Of a stretch of 29,087 nt of DNA, positions 16,080-23,838 are shown one piece after another. Each line of letters begins with the position of its first letter. The stretch's first letter is position 1. A program made the translations under genes and the position numbers. Source of the DNA: Fodinibius sp050117475 (lineage in GTDB: Bacteria; Bacteroidota; Rhodothermia; Balneolales; Balneolaceae); assembly GCA_050117475.1 (NCBI GenBank), contig JASFMR010000045.1, positions 1-29,087 on the forward strand. The letters are read 5' to 3'. The notes under the pieces were generated by a model, which had not been told where the DNA came from, did no database searches, and worked only from the letters and a program-made list of their open reading frames with translations.

Positions 16080-17960
16080 CTAGAAATTCCAGTCAACGGG
16101 TTTCTCAGGCTCATAAGAGCAGAAGGTACCCGTTTGAACAGAGTTCGATAAGTGTTTTCCAAGTGCCGGAAGTACTTCTTCTATTTTAGAGATGGCACTT
16201 CGGATGCGCCAGGTGACGGCCGAGCGGGCTCTTTCAATAGAACCCCCGGTATTTCTGATTTTGCCTTGCAACCCCAAAGAGTTGGTCAGATGTTCAAGTA
16301 TTTGTTCGTATTCCTCTTGCAGTTGACCGGCTTTCTCAAAATCCTGGCGTCGTTCTGCCAATGCGATATCATTTTGCAGCGACCGTATCTTTTTTTGATA
16401 GTTACGCTTGGCCTTCTGATCAAACACCTGTTCACCCTCATATAAAACGGGGATGCCCATCAATTCCGTGCAATGAACGGGGGTTCCTGCATCCTGTAAA
16501 AGTTTTTGAATATCAATAAATCCTTTTCGCTCTTTTAAGCGAGCGCTTTGGCCAAGGTAAGAAAACTTCCAAAATTCATCTTCTTTCAAAAAGCTACACG
16601 CTTGGCGTTCTACATCTGAAGATAAAAGAGCTTCCGATAGTTTTGGGTCATAATCCCCCTGAGTAATATGCCAAAGAAACCCCTCAATTCTACTGCCATC
16701 TTTGTAAGGATTAATCTTAATCACCCAATGTACCGCATCACTTATGGTTCCTTCCTTTTCTCGACATATCATTTTGTTGTATGATGTTATAAACCTGTCC
16801 AAACAGATTGTCATCTGTTCTTCATCGCCAATCTCATGTAGTACGGCGGCTTTAAATAGATCTAAATCAACATAGGGGGCTTTGGCAACGGATCGGAACA
16901 ACTCCAAAGATTTACTGAACTGCCCCAATTCAAAAAGAATAATTGCCCCAATAGGATAATACGCTTCTTTTACAGCGGGGTTTAAGCGCAAAGACTTTTC
17001 GTAAAGTGTATAGGCCTCTTCCTGGTAGCCGAGATAATTAAAACATAAAGCTATTTGGATAAGACTGTCGGGATCATTAGCATTTAGCCGAAGAGATTTT
17101 CGAAGGAAATACTCTGCGGTACTATAAGCAGCCTTATACAATAAAATCCGTCCCAGGATATATGAAGCAACATAATTTTGCTCATCCAGCTCTAACGCTT
17201 TTTGAGCCCATTCATATGCTCCATTCTGGCTGACTTCCCACCGATCCCATAACTGGCAACTCCATTCATTAAAGAAGGTAAGAGACATGCCTGAATAGGC
17301 AAGGGAATAACCGGGGTCTATTTTTATAGCTTGCTCAAAATAGTCACGAGCTTTTAAATCACTTTCCAGGGATCCTTTTTTCAACTCATTATAACCGTAT
17401 AGCCAGCACTCATAAGCTTTAAGGCTTGTTTTGGGCTTTCTTCTGATCTTGTTCAGTAAATTGTAGTTGAGTTGTTGCTGTAGCGAGGAAACTACTTCTT
17501 TCAGGATATTTTCTTGTAATTCAAGCAGCTCTTTTCGGTCTCCTTCAAAACGATCTGCCCAGATCAAATGATGGGTTACACTATCAAAGAGCTGGATATT
17601 GATACGGATACAATCATTTCTAGCTCTGAATGAACCTCTAATAAAATAATTGGTCATGAGGTTTTCGAGCATTTCGCCATTACTGATAGTGCCTGCTTGG
17701 AGATGTTTTACGGAATCAAAAGAAATGATTTGAAACTGTTTAAAGCGAGAGAGCTCTGTAATGAGATCTAGACTAAATGATTTGCATAATAATTCTGATT
17801 CATTTCCTATTGAAAGGTTTTCGAAAGGCAGAACTGCAATAGTAAACGTAGTTATATGCTGTTTGAGTGGATCCAAAATAAAAGGTCCATTGAAACCATT
17901 GAAATAGGAAAACAATATAAATATAGTAAAATTATGTCTCTTTGGTTTAAAAAGGATCAA
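16080..17960 (-). CDS. TolB-N/TPR signalling protein with C-terminal coiled-coil module
   Basis: A 626-residue protein in three parts. Residues about 40-160 match the TolB-N/FlgO-like domain often fused to adenylate cyclases and HTH regulators (TIAVLPFENLS, DLITELSRF, YFIRGSFR, IWADRFEGD). About 175-400 are TPR repeats (ARDYFEQAIKIDPGYSLAYSG, ALELDEQNYVASYILGRI, SLRLNANDPDSLIQIALC, SLRLNPAVKEAYYPIGAI). About 470-626 carry FLKEDEFWKFSYLGQSARLKERKG, a coiled coil, then GLQGKIRNTGGSIERARSAV and LGKHLSNSVQTGTFCSY, a C-terminal module I recall from large signalling ATPases. No DNA-binding or cyclase domain is present. The start is unsettled: TTG at 17960 has no ribosome-binding site at the right distance, no in-frame ATG occurs before about residue 90, and a TTG in another frame has one (see findings). 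Confidence 0.75.
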   Translation of the reverse strand: MILFKPKRHNFTIFILFSYFNGFNGPFILDPLKQHITTFTIAVLPFENLSIGNESELLCKSFSLDLITELSRFKQFQIISFDSVKHLQAGTISNGEMLENLMTNYFIRGSFRARNDCIRINIQLFDSVTHHLIWADRFEGDRKELLELQENILKEVVSSLQQQLNYNLLNKIRRKPKTSLKAYECWLYGYNELKKGSLESDLKARDYFEQAIKIDPGYSLAYSGMSLTFFNEWSCQLWDRWEVSQNGAYEWAQKALELDEQNYVASYILGRILLYKAAYSTAEYFLRKSLRLNANDPDSLIQIALCFNYLGYQEEAYTLYEKSLRLNPAVKEAYYPIGAIILFELGQFSKSLELFRSVAKAPYVDLDLFKAAVLHEIGDEEQMTICLDRFITSYNKMICREKEGTISDAVHWVIKINPYKDGSRIEGFLWHITQGDYDPKLSEALLSSDVERQACSFLKEDEFWKFSYLGQSARLKERKGFIDIQKLLQDAGTPVHCTELMGIPVLYEGEQVFDQKAKRNYQKKIRSLQNDIALAERRQDFEKAGQLQEEYEQILEHLTNSLGLQGKIRNTGGSIERARSAVTWRIRSAISKIEEVLPALGKHLSNSVQTGTFCSYEPEKPVDWNF

Positions 17961-18227
17961 TGGAAATCAACTTGGATTTCTCCTTCTAAATATCACGAAC
18001 AATGACTCGTGACCGGACAAGGGCAGGGCATCATTTTATGCAAAAATTCAGAACCGGCTGGGTCTGCCAAAGAACCCCTAACAAATAATCCAACAGTGTC
18101 AATTATCTTTATTTTACATAATATAAATTATACGACAAATAAGTGATCGAATACTAAACCTTTGATCTTCATATAATACTGCAGGTAATTTTACTACTGT
18201 AAATTCTGTCTGAGATAAAGACCTTGA

Positions 18228-18252
18228 CAAAGCTGCAATCCGGCAAGCTTTG
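18228..18252. repeat. Inverted repeat / hairpin
   Basis: CAAAGCT (18228-18234) pairs with AGCTTTG (18246-18252), extended inward by GC/GC with a one-base bulge around the loop AATCCG. A T-rich stretch follows on the plus strand but it is not a clean U run, so this may be a terminator of an unseen transcript or a structured RNA element. Confidence 0.4.
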
Positions 18253-18611
18253 ATTATTCACTTGCTTTATTTGTTTTCCTATTTAACAATCTTACCTACC
18301 ATATATAACCCTGTTAAATGGATGCCTTACAGAAATTATTTTTAAAACATAATAATACAACAAGACTCTAAGTGTCTAACTTCATCAAAAGCTATTCTTT
18401 ACTGTAATAAATTGATATTACTTTTCGCTTTTAAATTCTCCTGCTATTCCAATTTCACTTTATATTTTTTGATTAAAACTATTTAAATCCAAAAAATCAT
18501 CGTTTAGAGCTTATCTAGAGGGATTTTGTTAAATTTTGCTTCTAAGCGGCTTAAACTAAATCTTAATGTGCTGATATGGCTAAATTGGCATATTTCTGCC
18601 ACTTTTCATGG

Positions 18612-18634
18612 TATTTGCTCCTGAGGAACAAATA
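18612..18634. repeat. 23-bp near-perfect palindrome upstream of the fasciclin gene
   Basis: The arms TATTTG and CAAATA flank TCCT-G-AGGA, with a single mismatched pair (C18618/A18628) in 23 bp. It lies about 180 bp upstream of the fasciclin start. A dimeric regulator site or an RNA hairpin are both possible. Confidence 0.45.
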
Positions 18635-18815
18635 TTTGGCGGGTATGTAATTGGGACTGTTCATTTCTCAGTTCTTTGAAAGCATTGCCTCAAGAATTAA
18701 TAATATTCCTATTAATTTGAATCTAAGCTAAAACACATTATACTAACGGAAACATCAAGAGTTAAAATTTTATAAATCATCTGGCAGGATAAATTGAAAC
18801 CAAATCGGGAGATTT

Positions 18816-19268
18816 ATGATTTTACATAAGGAAAAAGCCCCGGGATTGTTGCTGTTCACCGTTTTTGTTTTATCATTCAACATTGCCCGCAGTCAATCTA
18901 TTATGGAAACGTTGAAGTCCAATAGAGAAACAACGCATTTTGCCCAGGCACTTGAAGAGGCACATCTAAACACCAAGCTTGGCAAATCGGGGCCTTTTAC
19001 CCTTTTTGCTCCATCCAATGAGGCTTTTGACAAGCTCAGCGCTTCCCAAAAACATAATAACCAGTTACTGCTTAATCATATTTTTACAGGTTTGGCTACC
19101 GAGAGAAGTTTAAAAGCAATGGCAGATATCACGTGCTTAAGTGGCAAGACAATAAAACTTAAAAACGATAACGGTAACCCTATATCGGTCGATTCTTTTA
19201 AAATCATATATGCCAATATTAGAGCCGACAATGGTGTTATTCACGTGATAGATGGTGTGATAAAGTAA
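18816..19268 (+). CDS. Exported fasciclin (FAS1) domain protein
   Basis: A 150-residue secreted protein with one FAS1 domain. The signal peptide (about residues 1-27) ends near NIARSQS. The FAS1 H1 box is FTLFAPSNEAFDKL (about 61-74) and the H2 region is ANIRADNGVIHVIDGVI (about 133-149). The middle is a little shorter than classical FAS1 domains of about 130 residues. FAS1 proteins take part in cell-surface adhesion or matrix contacts. GGGAG at 18807-18811 lies 4 bp before the ATG and supports the start. The gene stands alone: an 855-bp gap upstream, and the stop of the convergent lipid-kinase gene 1 bp beyond its own stop, leaving no room for a terminator. Confidence 0.88.
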   Translation: MILHKEKAPGLLLFTVFVLSFNIARSQSIMETLKSNRETTHFAQALEEAHLNTKLGKSGPFTLFAPSNEAFDKLSASQKHNNQLLLNHIFTGLATERSLKAMADITCLSGKTIKLKNDNGNPISVDSFKIIYANIRADNGVIHVIDGVIK

Positions 19269-19269
19269 T

Positions 19270-20148
19270 TTATAATCCGCAAATAACTTCTAAATCGTTG
19301 GGAGCCAATCTAATAAAATATTTACTTACATTATTTTTAATAATTTCTCCGTCAGCATGAATAACTACTTCGTTTTCGAAATAAAAGCTCAATGCTTCTA
19401 CTTCATAAGATGATACGTAAGAGACCCAGTTTGCTTTTTTAATTAGGAATAGCGGTAACAATAGGGGCACTAGCCATTTACTTAGAGGCTTTATCGTGAC
19501 TAAGTTTAGTTTTCCGTCGGTTACCGAGGCCTCAGGTGCAATCCAGAAAGCCCCTCCTTCTACCCGGCCATTTGCCACCGTTGCCATGATTAATCTCTTA
19601 CATGTAGATCCACTTTTAGTTTCTATTCTCACGGAAAATGGCTCATGATGAAAATTGGCTTTCAGAGCGGCTGCACCATATCGTAAGATTGACGGCAAAT
19701 TTTCAATTCTGTGAGCATAGGAATTTGTCAGTCCGTCAAAACCAAAGCCCAGGGTATTCAGAAAGATAAAATCGTTGCAATACCCCACATCTATCTTAAC
19801 CCGGCTATCTTCCAAGAGCAACTGCAGTGCTTTTTCGAAATCATTTGGTATGGCAAGAGATTTGCACAGGTCGTTGCCGGTACCCAGTGGGATGATCCCC
19901 ATTGTTAATTCGGTGCCGACTAGTTGAGCTGCCACCTCTCTAACAGTGCCATCCCCGCCGCAGGCGACAATCACCTCAAAATCGTTCTTAACTTGTTGAA
20001 CCAGCTCAGATATGTGTTCCCGGGAATCTGAATAGAATAACTCAGATTCCGGCAATTGCTCATCAATGTACTTTGAGAGTACCTTGATCTTAGATTCTAT
20101 TTTACGTCCCCTGGCTGCCGGATTATATATAAAGGCATAATGTTTCAC
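19270..20148 (-). CDS. Diacylglycerol kinase / YegS-type lipid kinase
   Basis: ATP-dependent lipid kinase of the DAGK catalytic (LCB5/YegS/DgkB) family, about 292 residues. The N-terminal strand carries FIYNPAARG (about residues 6-14), the nucleotide loop is CGGDGTVRE (63-71), and IIPLGTGNDLCKSL follows, the classical LGTGND signature. NTLGFGFDG and ADGE in the C-terminal beta sandwich are also conserved. Starts at TTG 20157, TTG 20154 and GTG 20148 are all possible; I use the GTG because MKHYAFIYNPAA is the usual family opening and it lies 2 bp after the upstream stop. It is last in the six-gene rim operon. It could act on diacylglycerol, undecaprenol or sphingoid lipids; Bacteroidota make sphingolipids, but sequence does not decide. 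Confidence 0.88.
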   Translation of the reverse strand: MKHYAFIYNPAARGRKIESKIKVLSKYIDEQLPESELFYSDSREHISELVQQVKNDFEVIVACGGDGTVREVAAQLVGTELTMGIIPLGTGNDLCKSLAIPNDFEKALQLLLEDSRVKIDVGYCNDFIFLNTLGFGFDGLTNSYAHRIENLPSILRYGAAALKANFHHEPFSVRIETKSGSTCKRLIMATVANGRVEGGAFWIAPEASVTDGKLNLVTIKPLSKWLVPLLLPLFLIKKANWVSYVSSYEVEALSFYFENEVVIHADGEIIKNNVSKYFIRLAPNDLEVICGL

Positions 20149-20150
20149 TA

Positions 20151-20996
20151 TCAACAACCACTAATATAGGTTGCAAGTATTTCAAGCGTACGACGGATAT
20201 CATCCACGAACACTTTTTCTCCCTTCTGGTGATAAGGATAGATAGCAGGTTCCAAGGCTACTGAAACTATGGTTCTATCCGTTTTTTGATTGAACTCTTC
20301 CCCATAAAGCAGGTAATCATTCGTATTGTTGGCTTTCTTAATTGAAGAATCAATGCCTTTAAAGCGTTTAACAACCTTCTTTGTCTGGTGGATGAGTTGT
20401 TCGGTTGGCTTCAAGGCGTTTAATTCCCAATGTTTGGAATAGATAGCTATTCCCGGCTTACCTTTGAATAGCGGCGTAGTATCGACGGTAATGATTTGCC
20501 CCGGTATAATATTGAGGCTAATACACCGGTTACTTATGCGTCGGGCTCCCATTCCATGTCTATAACCTTCTCCTCTATTTTTAAGGCGTTCGGGATGTTT
20601 CTTCAGGCCCTTGCTTTCTTCCATTTCTGAAAAAAAGAATAACAAATTGGGCCAGTCATTCTCTGTCGACAGCTCGGCCAATGTTAAAAGGATGCCCAAA
20701 CCCGCACAATCGTCCATAGCCCCCTCAATATATTCATCTGTAACATCGACAGGTAGCAGATCGGGTGATGCACCGTAATGATTGATCTTATCAAGATGGG
20801 CTGTCAAAGCAATGGTGGGGTGATCTGCTGCATTGCCTCCTTGAAATATGAGGTTATTTCCATCGACACTGATCTCACGATATTTTGGAATAGTATTGAA
20901 TACCGCACGTATATAAGGGTGTAACCGTTCCTCATAAGAACTGAATGAAGGAACGTGAGCTGTTTGCCGAATATGGTAAAGGGCTCGTTTTATCAT
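20151..20996 (-). CDS. Di-zinc metallopeptidase (M20/M28/M42-like)
   Basis: A 281-residue peptidase-fold protein with all five expected metal ligands. His67 is in LTAHLDK, Asp95 bridges (GAMDDCAGLG), Glu126/127 sit in FFSEMEES (one acts as the base), Asp172 is in ITVDTTP, and His256 is in YPYHQKGE. It has no signal peptide and no lid-dimerisation domain of normal M20 size, so a compact M28/M42-like aminopeptidase is most likely. It overlaps or nearly touches the lipid kinase gene and follows DUF952 by 4 bp, so it is inside the rim operon. Trimming of amino-acid or peptide tags would suit the neighbouring ATP-grasp ligase and acylase, but that is inference. ATG at 20996. Confidence 0.82.
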   Translation of the reverse strand: MIKRALYHIRQTAHVPSFSSYEERLHPYIRAVFNTIPKYREISVDGNNLIFQGGNAADHPTIALTAHLDKINHYGASPDLLPVDVTDEYIEGAMDDCAGLGILLTLAELSTENDWPNLLFFFSEMEESKGLKKHPERLKNRGEGYRHGMGARRISNRCISLNIIPGQIITVDTTPLFKGKPGIAIYSKHWELNALKPTEQLIHQTKKVVKRFKGIDSSIKKANNTNDYLLYGEEFNQKTDRTIVSVALEPAIYPYHQKGEKVFVDDIRRTLEILATYISGC

Positions 20997-21000
20997 TTAA

Positions 21001-21354
21001 TCAGTTTTCGGAACTAAATGAGATTTTAAACGTCCCATCTTTTTCGGGTCGTATAGCTATTTTATCAATAATAGCGTTGGTTGGCAAAGGGCCATAAATA
21101 TGAGGAAATTTTTCCCCGGTTTTTTCGTCCTTTTCATATTTAATGTCTTCTCCAAGCGTCGAAACATCGATTACCAATAATAATAAATGATCTAATCCGG
21201 AAAAAAGTCTATTAGCTGTTTCTTCGAGTTGTCCTCCCCGGGAACAATGTATAAATCCATCGGTTTCAAGGGATTCCGGTTCATACTTCCCTTGTTTTTG
21301 ATGTTTTTTCCAGTCATCTTTGGTAGTAATATGAAACAATATATCGTCACGCAT
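21001..21354 (-). CDS. DUF952 family protein
   Basis: A 117-residue small cytoplasmic protein matching the DUF952 pattern: ILFHITTKDDWKKHQKQGKY at the N-terminus, then DGFIHCSRGGQLEETANRLF (about residues 32-51), LLLLVIDVSTL and FPHIYGPLPTNAIIDK (about 83-98). The GFIHCS and PHIYGPLP blocks are the family hallmarks. DUF952 relatives are sometimes described as related to ADP-ribosyl-type folds; no activity is established that I know of. It sits 27 bp after the acylase gene and 4 bp before the metallopeptidase, as part of the rim operon. ATG at 21354. Confidence 0.85.
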   Translation of the reverse strand: MRDDILFHITTKDDWKKHQKQGKYEPESLETDGFIHCSRGGQLEETANRLFSGLDHLLLLVIDVSTLGEDIKYEKDEKTGEKFPHIYGPLPTNAIIDKIAIRPEKDGTFKISFSSEN

Positions 21355-21381
21355 AAATCAACATTTTCTATTTCTTAACTA

Positions 21382-22323
21382 TTAGTAAGCTAAATGCAAT
21401 AAGGCATCCCCTTTATGAACAACCGGCGCGTAGTTTAATCCTATAACACGCCCGTCATGTGGGCAGATGGCCTTGAACCACTCTTTGCCATAAGGATCGG
21501 TGATATGTCCCAGTACTTGTCTTTTGTTAACTTTTTCGCCCAATGCAATCCTGGGCTGAAATAGGCCGGCATATTTGGCTCGTATCCAGGTGCTTTTCTT
21601 ATAAATTTCTGTTTCGTAATCAGCCTCAGGAGCCTCTTCCCTCATCTCCAGGTATTTCATCAGGCGCAAGGTCCCGTCTATTCCCTCTTTGATACCTTCT
21701 TCGTCAAACCGGGTAGATTCCCCTGTTTCAAAAACCAGGATTTGTTTTCCCTTTTTATGGGCAGATTTTCGGAATGATTTATTAATTAATGAGGAATTCA
21801 ACACCAGCGGAGGTGCAAAGGCTTGAGCCAATTCCAGATTGTCCTTTACATCAAAGGTACATCGAATTTGTGGATAATTGGAACGGGCCGCCCCCCCGGT
21901 ATGGAAATCAATGCCATAATCAATCTGCGGGATAATTTGATTCATGAGTGTATAAGCCAGTAAACGCGCTAATGAACCTCCTTTGATTCCGGGGAAACTT
22001 CGGTTAATGTCTTTCCCGTCGGGCAGCCCCCTGACGTTTTGTATAAATCCATAGACATTGACGAGAGGAAGGGCGATGACGCTTCCCTTTTCCGGCATTA
22101 GCTTGTTTTTAAAGATCATCCTTCTGATAATCTCTATGCCATTCAGCTCATCACCGTGCAAGCCCCCTGTTAAAAGCAATACCGGACCATCTTCTTTTGC
22201 CCTAAAAACATGAACCGGCAAATCGATGCTAGTATAAGTCGGCAGCCTTGCAATATTTAGTTGAATCTCTCGCTGTTCCCCAAGACCGATTTTGTGCTTG
22301 TTGATCGTAATCGTATCAGGCAT
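21382..22323 (-). CDS. Aspartoacylase/succinylglutamate desuccinylase family zinc hydrolase
   Basis: A 313-residue zinc carboxypeptidase-fold amidohydrolase. The ligands are His56 and Glu59 (GGLHGDELNG) and His141 (IDFHTGG). DINRSFPG at 105-112 supplies the substrate-binding Arg, and ETGES at about 199-203 holds the expected catalytic Glu. The last 70 residues (YAGLFQPRIALGEKVNKRQVLGHITDPYG) form a beta-rich, biotinyl-like C-terminal domain, as in the RimK-linked members. It overlaps the RimK-like gene by 8 bp, so the two are translationally coupled. The usual reaction removes an acyl group from an amino acid; with RimK it may make, recycle or remove N-acyl-glutamate-type conjugates. The family call is sure; the substrate is open. 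Confidence 0.9.
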   Translation of the reverse strand: MPDTITINKHKIGLGEQREIQLNIARLPTYTSIDLPVHVFRAKEDGPVLLLTGGLHGDELNGIEIIRRMIFKNKLMPEKGSVIALPLVNVYGFIQNVRGLPDGKDINRSFPGIKGGSLARLLAYTLMNQIIPQIDYGIDFHTGGAARSNYPQIRCTFDVKDNLELAQAFAPPLVLNSSLINKSFRKSAHKKGKQILVFETGESTRFDEEGIKEGIDGTLRLMKYLEMREEAPEADYETEIYKKSTWIRAKYAGLFQPRIALGEKVNKRQVLGHITDPYGKEWFKAICPHDGRVIGLNYAPVVHKGDALLHLAY

Positions 22324-23239
22324 TTCTCATCAAATTATGCCGTTTGCGAGGATTGTTTTTTGTTTCGATAGCTTTACGTTCAACGAAAGAGATAATTTTT
22401 CCGGCGATATCCTTCCCGGTGGCAGTTTCAATGCCTTCAAGCCCCGGTGAAGAATTAACTTCAAGAACCAGCGGTCCCCGATTTGACTGCAGCATGTCTA
22501 CCCCTGCCACGGATAACCCCATAGCACGAGTAGCAACCAGGGCCACCCGGCGTTCTTCTTTACTGAGTTTAATCAGTTCTCCACTCCCACCGCGGTGGAT
22601 ATTGGATCGAAATTCTCCCTCAACACCTTTACGCTTCATTGCACCGACGACTTTACCATCCACAACAAAAGCACGGATATCTTCGCCCTTGGCCTCTTTA
22701 ATAAACTCTTGGACAATCACCCTTGCCTTCATACTGTGAAAGGCCTGAATAATAGACTCGGCAGCTTTAAATGTTGGTGCAAGCACTACTCCAACTCCCT
22801 GTGTTCCTTCCAACAGTTTCACGATCAAAGGCGGTCCGCCTACCGATTCGATAATTTTACGCACTTCTGTTGAATAATTTGTGAAAACGGTTTTTGGCAT
22901 TCCAACCCCGGCACGAGCCATGATTTGTAGGCTTCGTAATTTATCCCGGGAGCGCACCAGAGCCTGTGATTCAACCGCGGTAAAAATCTTCATCATCTCA
23001 AACTGGCGGACGACAGCAGATCCATAAAACGTGACAGAGGCTCCAATCCTGGGAATTACAGCGTCCACCCCCTCCACTTTTGTTCCCCGGTAATAAATAC
23101 AGGGGTTATCCTTTTCGCTAACGATATCGCATTTAAGGTGATCCAAAACAGTAGCCTTGTTGCCGGCTTCCTCAATGGCTTCAACTAATCGGGATGTAGA
23201 GTATAATTTTGAATTACGAGACAGGACAACTATATGCAT
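22316..23239 (-). CDS. rimK: RimK-like ATP-grasp glutamate ligase
   Basis: A 307-residue ATP-grasp ligase that matches RimK over its whole length. The N-terminal domain MHIVVLSRNSKLYSTSRLVEA leads to DAVIPRIGASVTFYGSAVVRQFEMM, the classical RimK block. The ATP-grasp core has RSRDKLRSLQIMARAGVGMPKT, LIVKLLEGTQGVGVVLA (the glycine-rich loop), VQEFIKEAKGEDIRAFVV, RSNIHRGG, and the metal-binding VLEVNSSPGLEGIE near the end. RimK adds glutamates to the C-terminus of ribosomal protein S6 in E. coli and can also make poly-glutamate. The upstream rimB-like protease (5 bp) and the overlapping acylase form a known neighbourhood in many bacteria. The target in this lineage, S6 or something else, cannot be read here. 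Confidence 0.93.
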   Translation of the reverse strand: MHIVVLSRNSKLYSTSRLVEAIEEAGNKATVLDHLKCDIVSEKDNPCIYYRGTKVEGVDAVIPRIGASVTFYGSAVVRQFEMMKIFTAVESQALVRSRDKLRSLQIMARAGVGMPKTVFTNYSTEVRKIIESVGGPPLIVKLLEGTQGVGVVLAPTFKAAESIIQAFHSMKARVIVQEFIKEAKGEDIRAFVVDGKVVGAMKRKGVEGEFRSNIHRGGSGELIKLSKEERRVALVATRAMGLSVAGVDMLQSNRGPLVLEVNSSPGLEGIETATGKDIAGKIISFVERKAIETKNNPRKRHNLMRNA

Positions 23240-23244
23240 GTAAG

Positions 23245-23715
23245 TTATTTGCTGTTTTTTGGGGCAGTCATTTTCGAGATATATTTCTTGGATACATCAA
23301 CAAGGAAACGGTTATTTAGCAATTTACGGCCAAGCAATATGGGATAACGCATTTCAGAACGATCTGTCAGCGAAAGTTCGGCCGTAAAAATGCTCTCAAA
23401 TATTTTCACTTTTGTTTTTACGATAAATCGCTCCTCCCGGGAACCGTTAGAACTCTTTATGGTTTTTTTCCTATACACCGGCCATTTGAAAAGTTTGTCA
23501 TTGTAAGTATCATGAGATGGATCGAGCAGGTTAAACTTCACATATTCCTTGCCATTTTCCCGGTAAGATTTAATGTGATGGCAATGCAGGCTTGAAGTAT
23601 AAGCACCGGTATCCACTTTGGCATCAATGTCTTGCAGATCCCATTCCGGAAAATCAATACCCTCAACCCTTCCAATAATCTTAAGAGTTTGTTGCTTTTT
23701 TGACATTCCACACAT
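23245..23715 (-). CDS. rimB: RimB-like retropepsin-fold protease (PF05618, formerly ATP-dependent zinc protease)
   Basis: A 156-residue single-domain aspartic-protease-like protein. The catalytic block is DAKVDTGAYTSSLH with Asp35 in DTGA, as in retropepsins, and RYPILLGRKLL near the end is the second conserved segment. Family members called RimB are reported to act together with RimK in Pseudomonas, cutting glutamylated S6. It is first in the six-gene operon, 5 bp before the RimK-like gene. I give the ATG at 23715; a second ATG at 23706 (MSKKQQ) could be the true start. Upstream lie a leader of about 100 nt with two inverted repeats and a -7 element. Confidence 0.88.
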   Translation of the reverse strand: MCGMSKKQQTLKIIGRVEGIDFPEWDLQDIDAKVDTGAYTSSLHCHHIKSYRENGKEYVKFNLLDPSHDTYNDKLFKWPVYRKKTIKSSNGSREERFIVKTKVKIFESIFTAELSLTDRSEMRYPILLGRKLLNNRFLVDVSKKYISKMTAPKNSK

Positions 23716-23760
23716 TTCCGATGTATTACAAAGTGCCTAAGTATAAGGTTTATTCTCGTT

Positions 23761-23781
23761 TCTATCAGGTGAAAAGATAGA
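23761..23781. repeat. Inverted repeat in the rim operon leader
   Basis: TCTATC (23761-23766) and GATAGA (23776-23781) are perfect 6-bp arms around a 9-base loop. It lies between the candidate promoter and the rimB-like start on the minus strand, so it would form a hairpin in the 5' leader or act as a DNA site. Confidence 0.4.
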
Positions 23782-23800
23782 TCCGGGACTGATTGTATTT

Positions 23801-23813
23801 TTGGCAGAGCCAA
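23801..23813. promoter_or_regulatory. Operator-like palindrome TTGGC-AGA-GCCAA
   Basis: Perfect 5-bp arms, placed at the predicted transcription start of the minus-strand rim operon (just downstream of the -7 element at 23815-23822). The position is suited to repression of that operon. Confidence 0.4.
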
Positions 23814-23814
23814 C

Positions 23815-23822
23815 CAAAAATA
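23815..23822 (-). promoter_or_regulatory. Candidate -7 element (TATTTTTG) for the rim operon
   Basis: Read on the minus strand this is TATTTTTG, an exact TAnnTTTG match. It would place transcription start near 23808 and give a leader of about 93-100 nt. No convincing -33 TTTG was found. Confidence 0.4.
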
Positions 23823-23838
23823 CTTGCTAATATTTTGA

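Larger units (their letters stand above)
17961..18815. other. 855-bp AT-rich gene-free region
   Basis: No reading frame with coding character was found on either strand. The region is AT-rich and separates the divergent TPR protein and fasciclin genes. It holds several inverted repeats: 18228-18252, 18586-18601 (TGGCA-TATTTC-TGCCA) and 18612-18634. It also has GCAT-CATTTT-ATGC near 18028. Such a long gap in an otherwise tightly packed window could hold promoters plus one or more small RNAs. I see no tRNA or recognisable riboswitch. Confidence 0.6.

Noticed and set aside
17945..17955. TTTAAAC as a -1 ribosomal frameshift heptamer in the TPR gene
   Set aside because: The codon phase of the heptamer does not match a -1 slip; only a +1 slip at TTT-T would join the frames.
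22344..22739. Plus-strand open frame of 131 codons
   Set aside because: It lies opposite the RimK-like gene; its composition (many Ser, Thr and Arg) is that of an antisense shadow.
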